The notes under the pieces were generated by a model that did not search any database, was not told the DNA's origin, and saw nothing but the letters and a program-made list of their open reading frames with translations. Both the position numbers and the translations under genes were made by a program. DNA of 35,800 nucleotides from an uncultured Lachnospiraceae bacterium (lineage in GTDB: Bacteria; Bacillota; Clostridia; Lachnospirales; Lachnospiraceae), in NCBI GenBank assembly GCA_910577675.1, contig CAJTOR010000038.1, positions 1 to 35,800 of the forward strand, written 5' to 3'. Of the stretch, positions 1 to 8,123 are shown one piece after another; position 1 is the stretch's first letter, and every line of letters starts with the position of its first letter.

Positions 1-73
1 TCTCATAGTGCTATTATACATTATTTTTTCTGTTTATGGAAAATTGATTTCCGTGGGGGCGGATTAAAAAAGC

Positions 74-102
74 TTGCAAATTCCCCCCTTTCATATTATA
101 TT
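74..102 (+). promoter_or_regulatory. Sigma-A promoter for the cvfB-like gene
   Basis: TTGCAA (74-79), a 17-nt spacer and TATATT (97-102) lie about 40 nt upstream of the start codon. A second TATAAT-like box follows at 102-107. Seen directly; activity is inferred. Confidence 0.55.
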
Positions 103-142
103 ATAATAAAACCGCAGGAGGAATGCAGGAAAGAGGTATAAA

Positions 143-1051
143 ATGAAACTTGGTTTGGTTCAGGAACTTGAGATTGTTAAGATAACGGAAAACGGTGTAT
201 ATCTCTCAGACCCACAGGACAGCGTACCGGTCAATGCGCCATCCGACTCTTCCCCGGAAGATTTAACGGTGCAGAAGGTGCTGCTGCCAAAAAACCAGTC
301 GCCTAAAAACGCGCAGATTGGTATGCGCCTCACCGTGTTTTTATATAAGGATTCCGAGGATCGCCCGATTGCGACAACAACGATCCCGCCAATTACACTT
401 GGTGCAACCGCCATGCTCCCGGTTAAGGAGGTCACAAAAATCGGTGCATTTCTAAGCTGGGGTCTGGCAAAAGATCTCCTTTTGCCGTTTAAAGAACAGA
501 TTGTAAAGGTCAAGGAAGGGGATGGCGTGTTAGTAGCTCTCTACATCGACAAAAGCAGCCGGCTCTGCGCCACGGCAAAGGTTTACGATTATCTGCGCAC
601 GGATTCCGAATACCATGAAAACGATACTGTGACGGGCGTTGTCTATGAGATTATCGATGCTTTCGGGGCTTATGTTGCTGTGGACAACCGTTATTCTGCC
701 ATGATCCCCAAGCAGGAACTTTTTAATCCTTTAAAATTGGGCGATATTGTGACAGCATATGTCCGCAGGGTGCTCCCGGACGGAAAACTGACCCTTTCCC
801 TGCGCGGACCGGCTTATCTTGAACTTTCCGGCGATGCGGCAAAGATATATGATAAACTGATTGCAAGTGGGGGATTTCTGCCATACCACGACAAAACCGA
901 CCCCGAAACAATCAAGTCAGTCTTTTCCCTAAGCAAAAATGCTTTTAAGCGCGCGGTTGGGCATCTGTTAAAGGAGGGCAAGATTACCCTTTCCGGTGTC
1001 GGCATCAAGGCAGTCGGAGTGGACAGTTCAAACGCAGAGCCATCAAAATGA
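143..1051 (+). CDS. cvfB: CvfB/YitL-type S1 RNA-binding protein
   Basis: A 302-residue protein of the CvfB/YitL family, cytoplasmic RNA-binding proteins with tandem S1 domains and a C-terminal winged helix. In staphylococci CvfB affects virulence gene expression. The first S1-like unit covers about residues 1-65. A second contains 'VKEVTKIGAFLSWGLAKDLL' (about 95-115). A third, around 153-215, contains 'VTGVVYEIIDAFGAYVAVDN'. The C-terminal 70 residues read as a small winged helix ('SLSKNAFKRAVGHLLKEG'), which is typical of the family, and the length also fits. The start has AGAGG six bases upstream. The gene is monocistronic and ends in a terminator shared with the convergent yvyF. The target RNA cannot be read from the sequence. 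Confidence 0.87.
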   Translation: MKLGLVQELEIVKITENGVYLSDPQDSVPVNAPSDSSPEDLTVQKVLLPKNQSPKNAQIGMRLTVFLYKDSEDRPIATTTIPPITLGATAMLPVKEVTKIGAFLSWGLAKDLLLPFKEQIVKVKEGDGVLVALYIDKSSRLCATAKVYDYLRTDSEYHENDTVTGVVYEIIDAFGAYVAVDNRYSAMIPKQELFNPLKLGDIVTAYVRRVLPDGKLTLSLRGPAYLELSGDAAKIYDKLIASGGFLPYHDKTDPETIKSVFSLSKNAFKRAVGHLLKEGKITLSGVGIKAVGVDSSNAEPSK

Positions 1052-1086
1052 AAAGGGGGCTGTTGCAATGAACAGCCCCCTTTTCA
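1049..1086. terminator. Bidirectional terminator between cvfB and yvyF
   Basis: A perfect 16-bp stem (arms 1049-1064 and 1071-1086, core GGGGGCTGTT) has a 6-nt loop and A/T tracts on both sides. It overlaps the stop codon of the plus-strand gene and lies just beyond the stop of the minus-strand gene, so it can end both transcripts. Confidence 0.9.
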
Positions 1087-1093
1087 AAAATTC

Positions 1094-1498
1094 TTATTTA
1101 TCCAGGAAACGCATCTTCGCATTCGAACTCGTTTCTTTTTTTGCCAGTGTTACCTTAGGAGCCTGATACGCTCCCCCAAGGTCGTTGGCAAGCTTATCTT
1201 TGCAAGGTTTGCAGTAGCGCCCGGAGCGTATCATCCTGCCGCATTTTTCACATGCCAGGCCCACGCGGGAATTCTCCGAAAATTCAAGCCTTTCCTCGCG
1301 CACCCACTGGCGGATCTGCTGCACGGAAACATCATTATCCTCCGCCACCTGGTTGATATCGGCATCGCGGTTATCATAAATATATGCCTTTACTTGCTGG
1401 AATTTATCTTCCAGCTCCTTCTTGCATGCCTCGCACATCGGCATACCGCCGATATAGTTAAAAATTTTCCCGCATCCTTTACAATTCCTGACTTCCAT
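1094..1498 (-). CDS. yvyF: Flagellar operon protein YvyF (TIGR03826-type)
   Basis: A 134-residue protein with two zinc-binding cysteine clusters, CKGCG...CEAC (about 6-24) and CEKCG...CKPC (about 97-115), flanking a helix-turn-helix-like segment 'INQVAEDNDVSVQQIRQWV'. This matches the YvyF flagellar-region family, which in Bacillus subtilis follows comFC and precedes flgM. The ATG at 1498 is chosen because GGAAGGAG precedes it; an upstream in-frame start has no ribosome site. It follows comFC by 19 nt, so the two are cotranscribed. No flgM follows here, because the operon ends at the terminator. The biochemical function is unknown, though motility linkage is well established for the family. 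Confidence 0.85.
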   Translation of the reverse strand: MEVRNCKGCGKIFNYIGGMPMCEACKKELEDKFQQVKAYIYDNRDADINQVAEDNDVSVQQIRQWVREERLEFSENSRVGLACEKCGRMIRSGRYCKPCKDKLANDLGGAYQAPKVTLAKKETSSNAKMRFLDK

Positions 1499-1517
1499 AT
1501 GTAACCACTCCTTCCTT

Positions 1518-2261
1518 TTAATTTGTGGAAGCACCGATTGCCATACAAAGAAATACTACCTTCTTCACCCCCGCCCGGCGCAACAAATCCGCACAGGCAT
1601 CCACCGTGCTCCCGGTTGTATAGATATCATCCACAAGCATAACGCTGTGGTAATCCACTTCCCGCCTTTTTGCGAGCGCAAAGGCATCCACAAGCATCTT
1701 TTTCCGCTCCCTCGCATCCAGGTTTTTTAACCGCTCTGTCTTCTTTGTCCGCATAAGATATTTCCGGTCAACCAAAATCCCAAGCGCCTTTCCAATGCGC
1801 GCGGCTAAGAGTTCTGTCTGGTTAAATCCCCGCTCCTTCCGCCTTGTGCGGTGGATTGGCACGGGAATCAGCACATCTATGTTCTCACTGCGTATTCTCT
1901 CCCCCAACCTGCGCACTGCTTCCGCCGCATAAAAATCTGCAAATTCCTTGCGCGAATGGTATTTGAATGCAGCCAGCGAGCGGCGGATCAATGATTCGTA
2001 CTCCCACACGGCATACCCGGCATGATAAGCATGTTCCCTGCCGCGGCAAGCGCTGCAATATTCCTCCTCCATCCTAAAAATCTGCCTGCCGCAGCATTTG
2101 CAGGATGGTTCCCTGATATAGCGAAGCTTCGCAAGGCATTCCCCGTGAACTAGCGCCCCCCGCGGTGTTGCAATTCCCATGCACACCGGGCAGCGTCTCG
2201 GGTAAAGCACCCCGGATATCCATGTGGCTGCCCTTTTTTGATATTGTAAAACTCCTCCCAT
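1518..2261 (-). CDS. comFC: ComF family phosphoribosyltransferase-like protein
   Basis: About 247 residues with the ComFC layout. An N-terminal zinc cluster (CPVCMG, then CKCCGRQ and CSACRG) precedes a type I phosphoribosyltransferase domain with the PRPP-binding loop 'VMLVDDIYTTGSTVDAC' near the C-terminus. ComFC is a cytoplasmic protein needed for DNA uptake by natural transformation in competent bacteria; its substrate is unsettled. The start at 2261 has GGGGGAG seven bases upstream. An ATG at 2267 is possible but is too close to that site. The start lies just after the stop of the preceding nucleotidyltransferase gene, which suggests translational coupling. Together with yvyF downstream it forms the classic late-competence/flagellar junction, although no comFA or comFB is present. 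Confidence 0.88.
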   Translation of the reverse strand: MGGVLQYQKRAATWISGVLYPRRCPVCMGIATPRGALVHGECLAKLRYIREPSCKCCGRQIFRMEEEYCSACRGREHAYHAGYAVWEYESLIRRSLAAFKYHSRKEFADFYAAEAVRRLGERIRSENIDVLIPVPIHRTRRKERGFNQTELLAARIGKALGILVDRKYLMRTKKTERLKNLDARERKKMLVDAFALAKRREVDYHSVMLVDDIYTTGSTVDACADLLRRAGVKKVVFLCMAIGASTN

Positions 2262-2274
2262 CCCCATGCTCCCC

Positions 2275-3186
2275 CTAAAGCTTTTCCGGGTAAACCCCCG
2301 CATCCACAAGTTTGCGCAGGGCGCTTACCACCGCATCTTTGTCTTCCTTGTATGTCACGCCAAACCATTTATCCAAAGTTTCAAGAACTCTCACACTCGC
2401 GCGCTTTTCCTGAACCATCGTATCTATAACCTGGGGCAGCAGATATTCTGATTTCACATCTGAAATCCCGCCGTCTTTTAAAAATCCGGTAAACCCTTGC
2501 GAAAGCTCATCGAAAAAGTCCGGAGTCACGCCCCACATATTCATGGAAACCGGACTGTCAAGCGGCAGAACCACCGGCTCGCCAGCCGCATTTTTTCCCG
2601 CTGCAAGCCCATCCTGCTCCCCAATTCCAAAAGTTTCCTCAACTTTCTTTAGGTATCCCGCTTCGTCCACCCTGCAAACACCGCGCGTTACCACACCGTT
2701 CTCACTCAATGTATTGCCCAGGATAAAACCCGCCATGCAGTATTTTCCTTTTTCTTCCAAATCAGCTTTTGCAAGGAAGTCATGCACTTTTACAAAAGCT
2801 TCCCGTCCATAGTAATCATCCGCATTAATAATAGCACATGGTTCCTTTACCACCCCCTGGCAGGATAAAACCGCATGCCCGGTTCCCCATGGCTTCGCGC
2901 GCCCGTCCGGTACAGTAAAACCTTCCGGCAGGTTGTCAAGCTCCTGAAAAACATACTGCGTTTCTATTTTCTTTTCCACGCGGTTCCCGATTATTTCACG
3001 GAACTCCTTTTCAAGGTCACGCCTGGTAATAAAAACCACCTTATCGAATCCGGCTGCCTTCGCGTCGTATATGGAATAATCCATGATAATTTCCCCAAAA
3101 GGCCCCACCTTCTCCAATTGTTTGATCCCTCCGCCATAACGGCTGCCCATGCCGGCTGCCATAATGACAAGCGTTGTTTTGTTCAT
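2275..3186 (-). CDS. Sugar-phosphate nucleotidyltransferase (NTP transferase family)
   Basis: A 303-residue protein with the nucleotidyltransferase signature 'VIMAAGMGSRYGGGIKQ' at the N-terminus, the 'INADDYYG' metal/nucleotide motif (about 120) and a Rossmann-like core. Enzymes of this family join a sugar-1-phosphate to an NTP to make an NDP-sugar for polysaccharide or glycoprotein synthesis. The sugar cannot be told from sequence. The ATG at 3186 is 10 bases after AAAGGAG. An in-frame GTG at 3192 would sit only four bases from it and is less likely. It lies between recD2 and comFC on the same strand and has its own probable promoter. No glycan-synthesis genes are nearby, so its place here looks incidental. 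Confidence 0.8.
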   Translation of the reverse strand: MNKTTLVIMAAGMGSRYGGGIKQLEKVGPFGEIIMDYSIYDAKAAGFDKVVFITRRDLEKEFREIIGNRVEKKIETQYVFQELDNLPEGFTVPDGRAKPWGTGHAVLSCQGVVKEPCAIINADDYYGREAFVKVHDFLAKADLEEKGKYCMAGFILGNTLSENGVVTRGVCRVDEAGYLKKVEETFGIGEQDGLAAGKNAAGEPVVLPLDSPVSMNMWGVTPDFFDELSQGFTGFLKDGGISDVKSEYLLPQVIDTMVQEKRASVRVLETLDKWFGVTYKEDKDAVVSALRKLVDAGVYPEKL

Positions 3187-3234
3187 GCCCACAATACTCC
3201 TTTCTCTTCTCCGAAAATCACCACTATTTATAAT

Positions 3235-3263
3235 AGTATACTATATATTTACCCGGATTGCAC
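3235..3263 (-). promoter_or_regulatory. Probable promoter for the nucleotidyltransferase-comFC-yvyF genes
   Basis: On the minus strand GTGCAA (3258-3263), 17 nt and TATACT (3235-3240) lie in the 145-bp gap after recD2. The -10 box is good and the -35 is weaker. The 3187-3331 gap holds nothing else I can name. Confidence 0.42.
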
Positions 3264-3331
3264 TACTTTTTTCCGGCATTTTCCCGTTTCCTGTATTTTC
3301 CGCTGCCAAAAGCCTGCTTCCCCGCACTTTT

Positions 3332-5575
3332 CTAATTTCCGGCTTTCTTCCAGTCCTCCTTTACAATCTCAAGGATGCAGCCGGACAGCCCCGAATAGCG
3401 TTTCTGCTCGCTCTCGTTATCGATCATTGCCTGCACGGTGTCGGGGCTTCCAACAATGGTCACGCAGCATTTTGCCCTTGTCACCGCCGTGTAGAGAAGA
3501 TTGCGGTTAAAAAGCATGCGCGGTCCGCCAAGCAGGGGAAGAAGAACCGCCGGGTACTCGCTTCCCTGCGATTTGTGTATGGTAACGGCATATGCCAGCT
3601 CAAGCTCCTCAAGCTGACCAAACGGATACTCCACCATGCGCCCCTCATCAAACTCTATTGTCATTTCCTCCGAAAAACTGTTAATCCTCCGGATAATACC
3701 GGTATCCCCGTTAAATACCCCCTCCCCCGTTTCAATCACCGTCCCGAGGTTGCTTTTTATCTCCCAGGCAAGTTGGTAATTATTGCGGATCTGCATCACC
3801 TTATCCCCCTCGCGGAAGATGGTCTGGTGGAATTCTTTCTGCTGCTTTTTTGGTTCCGGCGGATTAAGATACTGCTGCAATATCTTGTTCAGACGCTCCA
3901 CGCCAAGTTCCCCCTTGCGCATGGGTGTCAGCACCTGGATATCAAATGGCTGTGCCTTTACATAGCGCGGGAGTTTATCGCGGATTAAGGCGATGAGAAC
4001 ACCCGCAATCACATTGACATCCGAGCGCTTTAACATGAAGAAATCCTGGCTCTTATTGTCCAGGCGGATCTGCTCGCCCGCATTGATCTTGTGGGCATTT
4101 ACAATAATATCGCTCTCCGAAGCCTGCCTGAAAATCCTTGTAAGCCTCACAACCGGGAAAGCTTTTGCACAGATCATATCGCGCAGCACATTGCCGGGTC
4201 CCACACTTGGGAGTTGGTTCACATCGCCCACAAAGACCAGGCGCGTCCCGACGGTCACCGCGCGCAGCAGCGCGTGCATCAGGCTGATATCCACCATCGA
4301 CATCTCGTCAATAATCAGCACATCTGTTTCGAGCGGGTTGCTTTCATTGCGCTCAAAATGCGCGGCAGCCCCCTCCTCAATCCCTTTTGAAAGTTCAAGC
4401 AGACGGTGGATGGTGCTGGCTTCATGCCCCGTGGTTTCCTTCATCCGTTTTGCAGCGCGGCCCGTGGGCGCGGCAAGCAAAATTTCCATGCCCTCCGCCT
4501 CAAAAAAACTGATGATTGCGTTGATTGTGGTGGTTTTTCCCGTGCCCGGTCCTCCGGTAAGCAAAGAAAGCCCGCTTCTTGCCGCCGTGAGAACCGCCTG
4601 TGCCTGGTGTTCTTCCAGTTCGAGATTCAGCTCCTTTTGAAGCCTGTCTAATTTCGCTTTAAGCCCCGCTTCCGGCAAATCGTATGATACATTAAGGTCA
4701 ACAAGCATCCGCGCGGTATTTAACTCCATATAATAGTAATTGGCAAGATAGACGCAGGTTTCCTCCCCCTCCCCGCGGTAGATGATCTTGCGCGACAAGC
4801 GCAGCCCGTCAAGCTGCCCCCGCACCCCCTCCGGGGCAATCCCCAAAAGCTGTGCTGTCTTTACCACCAGTTCCTCAAGCGGCAGGTAGACATGCCCGCT
4901 ACCCGTCGCCTGCGCAAGCGCATACAGTATTCCCGCGCAGATTCGGTACTCCGAATCTGCCAGAATCCCGACCTTTCCCGCAATCTCATCCGCAATTTTA
5001 AAACCTACCCCATGTATGTCCTCCGCCAGGCGGTAAGGGTTTTCTTTCAGGACAGCATGCATCCTGTCCCCGTAAAATTTGTATATTTTCACCGCGAGGT
5101 TCGTAGAGATTCCATACTGTTGCAGGAACACCATAGCACTCCGCATCCCGCGCTTTTCTTCAAACTGGACAGCAAAATCTTTCGCCATATTCTCGCTTAT
5201 GCCTTTTATTGAGGAGAGCCGCTCAGGCTCCTCATCCATTATCCGGAAAGTATCCTCCTTAAATTGCTTTACGATGCGCGCCGCAAGCGCGGGTCCGATG
5301 CCCTTGATTGCCCCCGAACCCAGATAGCGCTCCATCGCAAGCATATCTTCCGGGTCTTTGATCTCACAGTGTTTTACCTGGAACTGCTCCCCGTATACCG
5401 GGTGCGCCGTGTATCCGCCCTCAAGATGTACATACTCGCCCTCATTGATAAATGTGAAGGTTCCCACGCAGGTAACCTCCTCTTTTTCCTTGTCCGTGAC
5501 AGTAAGCACTGTATAACCGTTCTCCACGTTGCGGAATATTATTTTTTCGACGTAGCCCTCCACAATTTCATCCAT
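3332..5575 (-). CDS. recD2: RecD2-type ATP-dependent DNA helicase
   Basis: A 747-residue SF1B helicase of the RecD2/YrrC group, which is independent of RecBC and acts 5'-3' in DNA repair and replication fork processing. The N-terminal 330 residues hold the OB-like and helix-hairpin-helix segments ('IKGIGPALAARIVKQF', 'IKGISENMAKDFA'). The motor follows: Walker A 'LLTGGPGTGKTTT' near residue 340, Walker B 'DVLIIDEMSMVD', motif III 'LVFVGDVNQLPSVGPG', and the C-terminal 'YAVTIHKSQGSEYP' and 'LLYTAVTRAK' motifs. The ATG at 5575 has GGAG six bases upstream; an in-frame GTG 54 nt further up has no usable site. RecB and RecC genes are not in the window, consistent with RecD2. Confidence 0.93.
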   Translation of the reverse strand: MDEIVEGYVEKIIFRNVENGYTVLTVTDKEKEEVTCVGTFTFINEGEYVHLEGGYTAHPVYGEQFQVKHCEIKDPEDMLAMERYLGSGAIKGIGPALAARIVKQFKEDTFRIMDEEPERLSSIKGISENMAKDFAVQFEEKRGMRSAMVFLQQYGISTNLAVKIYKFYGDRMHAVLKENPYRLAEDIHGVGFKIADEIAGKVGILADSEYRICAGILYALAQATGSGHVYLPLEELVVKTAQLLGIAPEGVRGQLDGLRLSRKIIYRGEGEETCVYLANYYYMELNTARMLVDLNVSYDLPEAGLKAKLDRLQKELNLELEEHQAQAVLTAARSGLSLLTGGPGTGKTTTINAIISFFEAEGMEILLAAPTGRAAKRMKETTGHEASTIHRLLELSKGIEEGAAAHFERNESNPLETDVLIIDEMSMVDISLMHALLRAVTVGTRLVFVGDVNQLPSVGPGNVLRDMICAKAFPVVRLTRIFRQASESDIIVNAHKINAGEQIRLDNKSQDFFMLKRSDVNVIAGVLIALIRDKLPRYVKAQPFDIQVLTPMRKGELGVERLNKILQQYLNPPEPKKQQKEFHQTIFREGDKVMQIRNNYQLAWEIKSNLGTVIETGEGVFNGDTGIIRRINSFSEEMTIEFDEGRMVEYPFGQLEELELAYAVTIHKSQGSEYPAVLLPLLGGPRMLFNRNLLYTAVTRAKCCVTIVGSPDTVQAMIDNESEQKRYSGLSGCILEIVKEDWKKAGN

Positions 5576-5647
5576 ACTTATCTCCACTCCATCTATCAGA
5601 AAGGAATCACCAGACCTTCCAAAAATCACCTTCTATTTATTCCCGTG

Positions 5648-5678
5648 TAAAGAAAGCCGGGAACATACCGTCCCCGGC
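5648..5678 (-). terminator. Terminator of the mbl-flagellar rod operon
   Basis: On the minus strand a GCCGGG/CCCGGC stem (5656-5661 and 5673-5678) is followed by TTTCTTT. It lies 37 nt beyond the rod-binding gene stop and before recD2. Confidence 0.7.
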
Positions 5679-5714
5679 CAATCCATACATGGTCTAAATT
5701 TATCCTGACTGCAC

Positions 5715-6062
5715 CTATATTCCCTGGTTGCGCTTCATTGACTCAAACAACTGCCTGGCAAGCCCAAGCTCCCCGTTCTCCACTATCGACTTGCTTACCT
5801 GTGTATAGAGGATATCCCCAAACTGTTCCATATACGCGTTTTCCTCATCGTCCTCGTCCTTTGGGATGGTCTTTTCCATGCCCTTTAACATCTGCTCCAC
5901 CAGGTACGCCTCAAACTCCTTGCAGGATTCCAAAAGCTCCGCGTCGGTTGCCTTGGCGATATCCATCCCCCCAAGAGAGCTTGAAAGTTTATCCGCCTTT
6001 GTCGCTGACTGTGAAGTCATGGCATTATTAAGATAGTAATCCGCACCAATTGAAATCGCCAT
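5715..6062 (-). CDS. flgJ: Flagellar rod-binding protein, FlgJ N-terminal type
   Basis: A 115-residue protein matching the FlgJ rod-binding domain: 'ELLESCKEFEAYLVEQMLKGMEKTIPK' (quoted in part: LLESCKEFEAYLVEQMLK), then an acidic stretch and 'QFGDILYTQVSKSIVENG'. In proteobacteria FlgJ has an added muramidase domain for passing the wall. That domain is absent here, as is usual in Clostridia and Bacilli, where a separate enzyme would be needed. The start at 6062 follows a GAGAGGCGG stretch, and upstream in-frame residues lack support. It is the last gene after mbl, flhO and flhP. The protein probably acts at the growing flagellar rod outside the membrane. Confidence 0.84.
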   Translation of the reverse strand: MAISIGADYYLNNAMTSQSATKADKLSSSLGGMDIAKATDAELLESCKEFEAYLVEQMLKGMEKTIPKDEDDEENAYMEQFGDILYTQVSKSIVENGELGLARQLFESMKRNQGI

Positions 6063-6136
6063 AGTCCGCCTCTCTCCCTTACAAACTTCCATGCATTACG
6101 CATACTGTCAACTATACTGTCCTGCTTCGATGTCTT

Positions 6137-6949
6137 TTAACTTCTCAGATTGTTCGCCTGCTGCAACATCTCGTCGGATGCCTGGATCACTTTTGAATTC
6201 ATCTCGTATGCGCGCTGTGTGACAATCAGGTTCACAATCTCGTCCGCAGTCTGCACATTGGAAGCTTCCACATATTGCGCCACAATCCGGCTTGCTTTCA
6301 GGTTCGTATCCGTCGCCTCAAGACGCGGCTCGCCGGAGGCATCAGTCGCCTGGTAGAGGCTTCCGGAGAGTTTTAACAGACCTGCCGGGTTATTGAACTG
6401 CGTGAGTGCAAGTTTGGCGACAACCTGGCTTGTATTGCCGTCAGGGTTGTATGTAAGATTGCCAAACTGGTCAAATATTAATTTTGATGTATCGTAAGTC
6501 GCCGGGAAGGAAATCGCCTGTCCCTGCGTGTCAAGCACCGGATAACCGTCCGAATTGCACAACATCACGGATGTCCCATTCATGCCAAGTTTGAATGAGC
6601 CGTTCCTTGTGTAGCCCACTGTCCCGTCCGGCCGGCGCACCGAAAAAAAGCCCTCTCCGTCAATTGCGGCATCAAGCCAGCGCCCTGTTTCTGTCAGGGA
6701 GCCCTGCGTAAAATTGGACACAATCGACGCGACGCGCACGCCAAGACCCACCTGGCCAATCACAGGCTTTGGGTTGCCCTCGTGGTCGGTCACCTTTGTC
6801 TGGAGTTTTGAGTAGAGCAGGGACTGGAATTCTGTCTGCTCCCTCTTATAACCCGTCGTGTTGACATTTGCCAGATTGTTTGCGATATTGTCCAGGCTCG
6901 TCTGCTGTGCAATCATACCGGACGCACCCGTCCACAATGCTCTCATCAT
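6137..6949 (-). CDS. flhP: Flagellar basal-body rod protein FlhP/FlgG type
   Basis: A 270-residue flagellar rod/hook family protein. The N-terminus 'TSLDNIANNLANVNTTGYKR' is the family signature that forms the coiled-coil rod core. The middle has 'LDAAIDGEGFFSVRRPDGTV'. The C-terminus 'EIVNLIVTQRAYEMNSKVIQ' is the conserved distal helix, followed by 'ASDEMLQQANNLRS'. In B. subtilis the mbl-flhO-flhP order is the same, which supports flhP; by sequence class it is also FlgG-like. The ATG at 6949 has GAGG eight bases upstream. It is normally a few dozen bases downstream of flhO, but here an insertion-element relic separates them. The 5' leader lies against the right end of that relic. Confidence 0.9.
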   Translation of the reverse strand: MMRALWTGASGMIAQQTSLDNIANNLANVNTTGYKREQTEFQSLLYSKLQTKVTDHEGNPKPVIGQVGLGVRVASIVSNFTQGSLTETGRWLDAAIDGEGFFSVRRPDGTVGYTRNGSFKLGMNGTSVMLCNSDGYPVLDTQGQAISFPATYDTSKLIFDQFGNLTYNPDGNTSQVVAKLALTQFNNPAGLLKLSGSLYQATDASGEPRLEATDTNLKASRIVAQYVEASNVQTADEIVNLIVTQRAYEMNSKVIQASDEMLQQANNLRS

Positions 6950-6978
6950 AATTTTTTCCTCATTTCTATATATCACCG

Positions 6979-7286
6979 TGAACTACCCATTGTCTAAAGC
7001 CAATGGGCTTCCTGCTTCATCGACCTCGTAACCTACTATCTCCACAGGCGTTAATTCGGGCAGCCCCTGCCCTATACTGTTCCCTTTACGCTGTTTGTCT
7101 TAATCCCTCTGCTAAAATATTCCTTGCAGCATTAATATCCCTGTCATGTTTTACACCACAAACCGGGCATTTCCATTCCCTTACTGACAAATCTTTTGTA
7201 TCAGCATTCTGGAAAGTATAGCACAAACCACTACTTTTGGCTACCTTAACCCACCGTCTTAAGTCAGTGGGATTGCGATAGCCTTA
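6979..7286 (-). mobile_element. Internally deleted IS200/IS605-type element (relic)
   Basis: About 300 bp between flhO and flhP, read on the minus strand. A 22-nt imperfect hairpin (7250-7271, CCCACTG...CGGTGGG) stands at the left. The end of a TnpB gene lies in the middle, and a second, similar hairpin (6986-7007, CCCATTG...CAATGGG) is at the right. The two hairpins match at 17 of 22 positions and both keep a 7-bp stem, as expected for the subterminal hairpins that TnpA recognises. No tnpA and only the last ~55 codons of tnpB remain, so it cannot move on its own. Exact ends are uncertain by several bases. Confidence 0.7.
7086..7253 (-). pseudogene. tnpB: C-terminal remnant of TnpB (RNA-guided nuclease)
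   Basis: The minus-strand frame ending in TAA at 7086-7088 reads 'DLSVREWKCPVCGVKHDRD' then 'INAARNILAEGLRQTA'. These are the classic zinc-ribbon and final RuvC segments of TnpB from IS200/IS605 elements. The first CxxC of the zinc ribbon is lost (it reads SSGLCYTFQN). Everything upstream, including the rest of the RuvC active site, is absent, and the reading frame runs straight into the left-end hairpin. It is not a functional protein. In intact elements the 3' end of tnpB plus the right end also encodes the guide (omega) RNA. Confidence 0.8.
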
Positions 7287-7298
7287 TTTCAATGCCTG

Positions 7299-8075
7299 CT
7301 AGGAAACACTCCCGAGCGTGTTCGCCGCCTTCTCCAAGGTGCTGTCCACGGTCTGTATCACTTTCTGGTTCGCCTCGAACGCCCTTGTAATGGCAATCAT
7401 ATTGACCATCTCGGAAACAACGTTCACATTCGACTGCTCGGTAAATCCCTGGCGGATAAATCCCTCCGCCTCCTTCTCCCTCGCTCCCTGAACTGGGAAA
7501 CAGCGCGTTTCACCAAATTTTTTCAGGTAGTCGTAGTCCTCAAAATCTGTCAAAATGATTGTATCTACCAGCTCCCCGTCCGCGTAGACATTGCCCCCGA
7601 CATCCACATATACGTCGGCGGCATCGGTCGGAATCTGAAGAGGGCCGCCCTCCGCTAAAAGATGGTTGCCGTCCACATCCACGACGTAACCTTCCTTTGT
7701 CAGCGTAAACTGGCCGGCGCGCGTGTACTGTGTTGAGGTCTGCCCGTTTGCATTCGTGTACTCAATGGCAAAAAAACCGTCCCCGTCAATCGCAAAATCA
7801 AAGGTGTTCCCGCTCTCGCGCAGGGGACCCTGCTTATAATCGGTGTACACTTCACCAATCTTAACACCGAAACTCATCCTTCCGATCTGTTCCTTGCGCC
7901 AGTCCACTGACGCATCGCGGATCTTGACCATTAGCTGTTTGTCAAAAGACTGGCTTGTCACGCCCTCCTTCTTGTAACCGACGGTCGCCGAATTTGCCAG
8001 GTTGTTGGCAATGACATCCAGGCGGTACTGCTCGTTCCTCATGCCCGTCCACGCGGTGTATAACTGTCTGACCAT
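7299..8075 (-). CDS. flhO: Flagellar basal-body rod protein FlhO/FlgF type
   Basis: A 258-residue rod/hook family protein. It has the N-terminal 'YRLDVIANNLANSATVGYKK' signature, a central 'FDFAIDGDGFFAIEYTN' segment and the C-terminal helix 'VNVVSEMVNMIAITRAFEAN' with 'QKVIQTVDSTLEKAANTLG'. It forms part of the extracellular flagellar rod after export through the flagellar type III apparatus. The ATG has AAGGAAGG closely upstream. The position directly after mbl matches B. subtilis mbl-flhO-flhP. Its stop codon lies about a dozen bases from the left end of the IS relic. Confidence 0.9.
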   Translation of the reverse strand: MVRQLYTAWTGMRNEQYRLDVIANNLANSATVGYKKEGVTSQSFDKQLMVKIRDASVDWRKEQIGRMSFGVKIGEVYTDYKQGPLRESGNTFDFAIDGDGFFAIEYTNANGQTSTQYTRAGQFTLTKEGYVVDVDGNHLLAEGGPLQIPTDAADVYVDVGGNVYADGELVDTIILTDFEDYDYLKKFGETRCFPVQGAREKEAEGFIRQGFTEQSNVNVVSEMVNMIAITRAFEANQKVIQTVDSTLEKAANTLGSVS

Positions 8076-8123
8076 TTTCCTTCCTTGCCTTTCCTTATGC
8101 TAGTTCCTGCTGCCTAAATCCAT

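Noticed and set aside
123..146. Seven-codon upstream frame whose stop overlaps the cvfB start
   Set aside because: AGGAGG is only about one base from its ATG, too close to start translation well.
7003..7221. A 72-codon plus-strand frame in the flhO-flhP gap
   Set aside because: It is the antisense shadow of the TnpB remnant.
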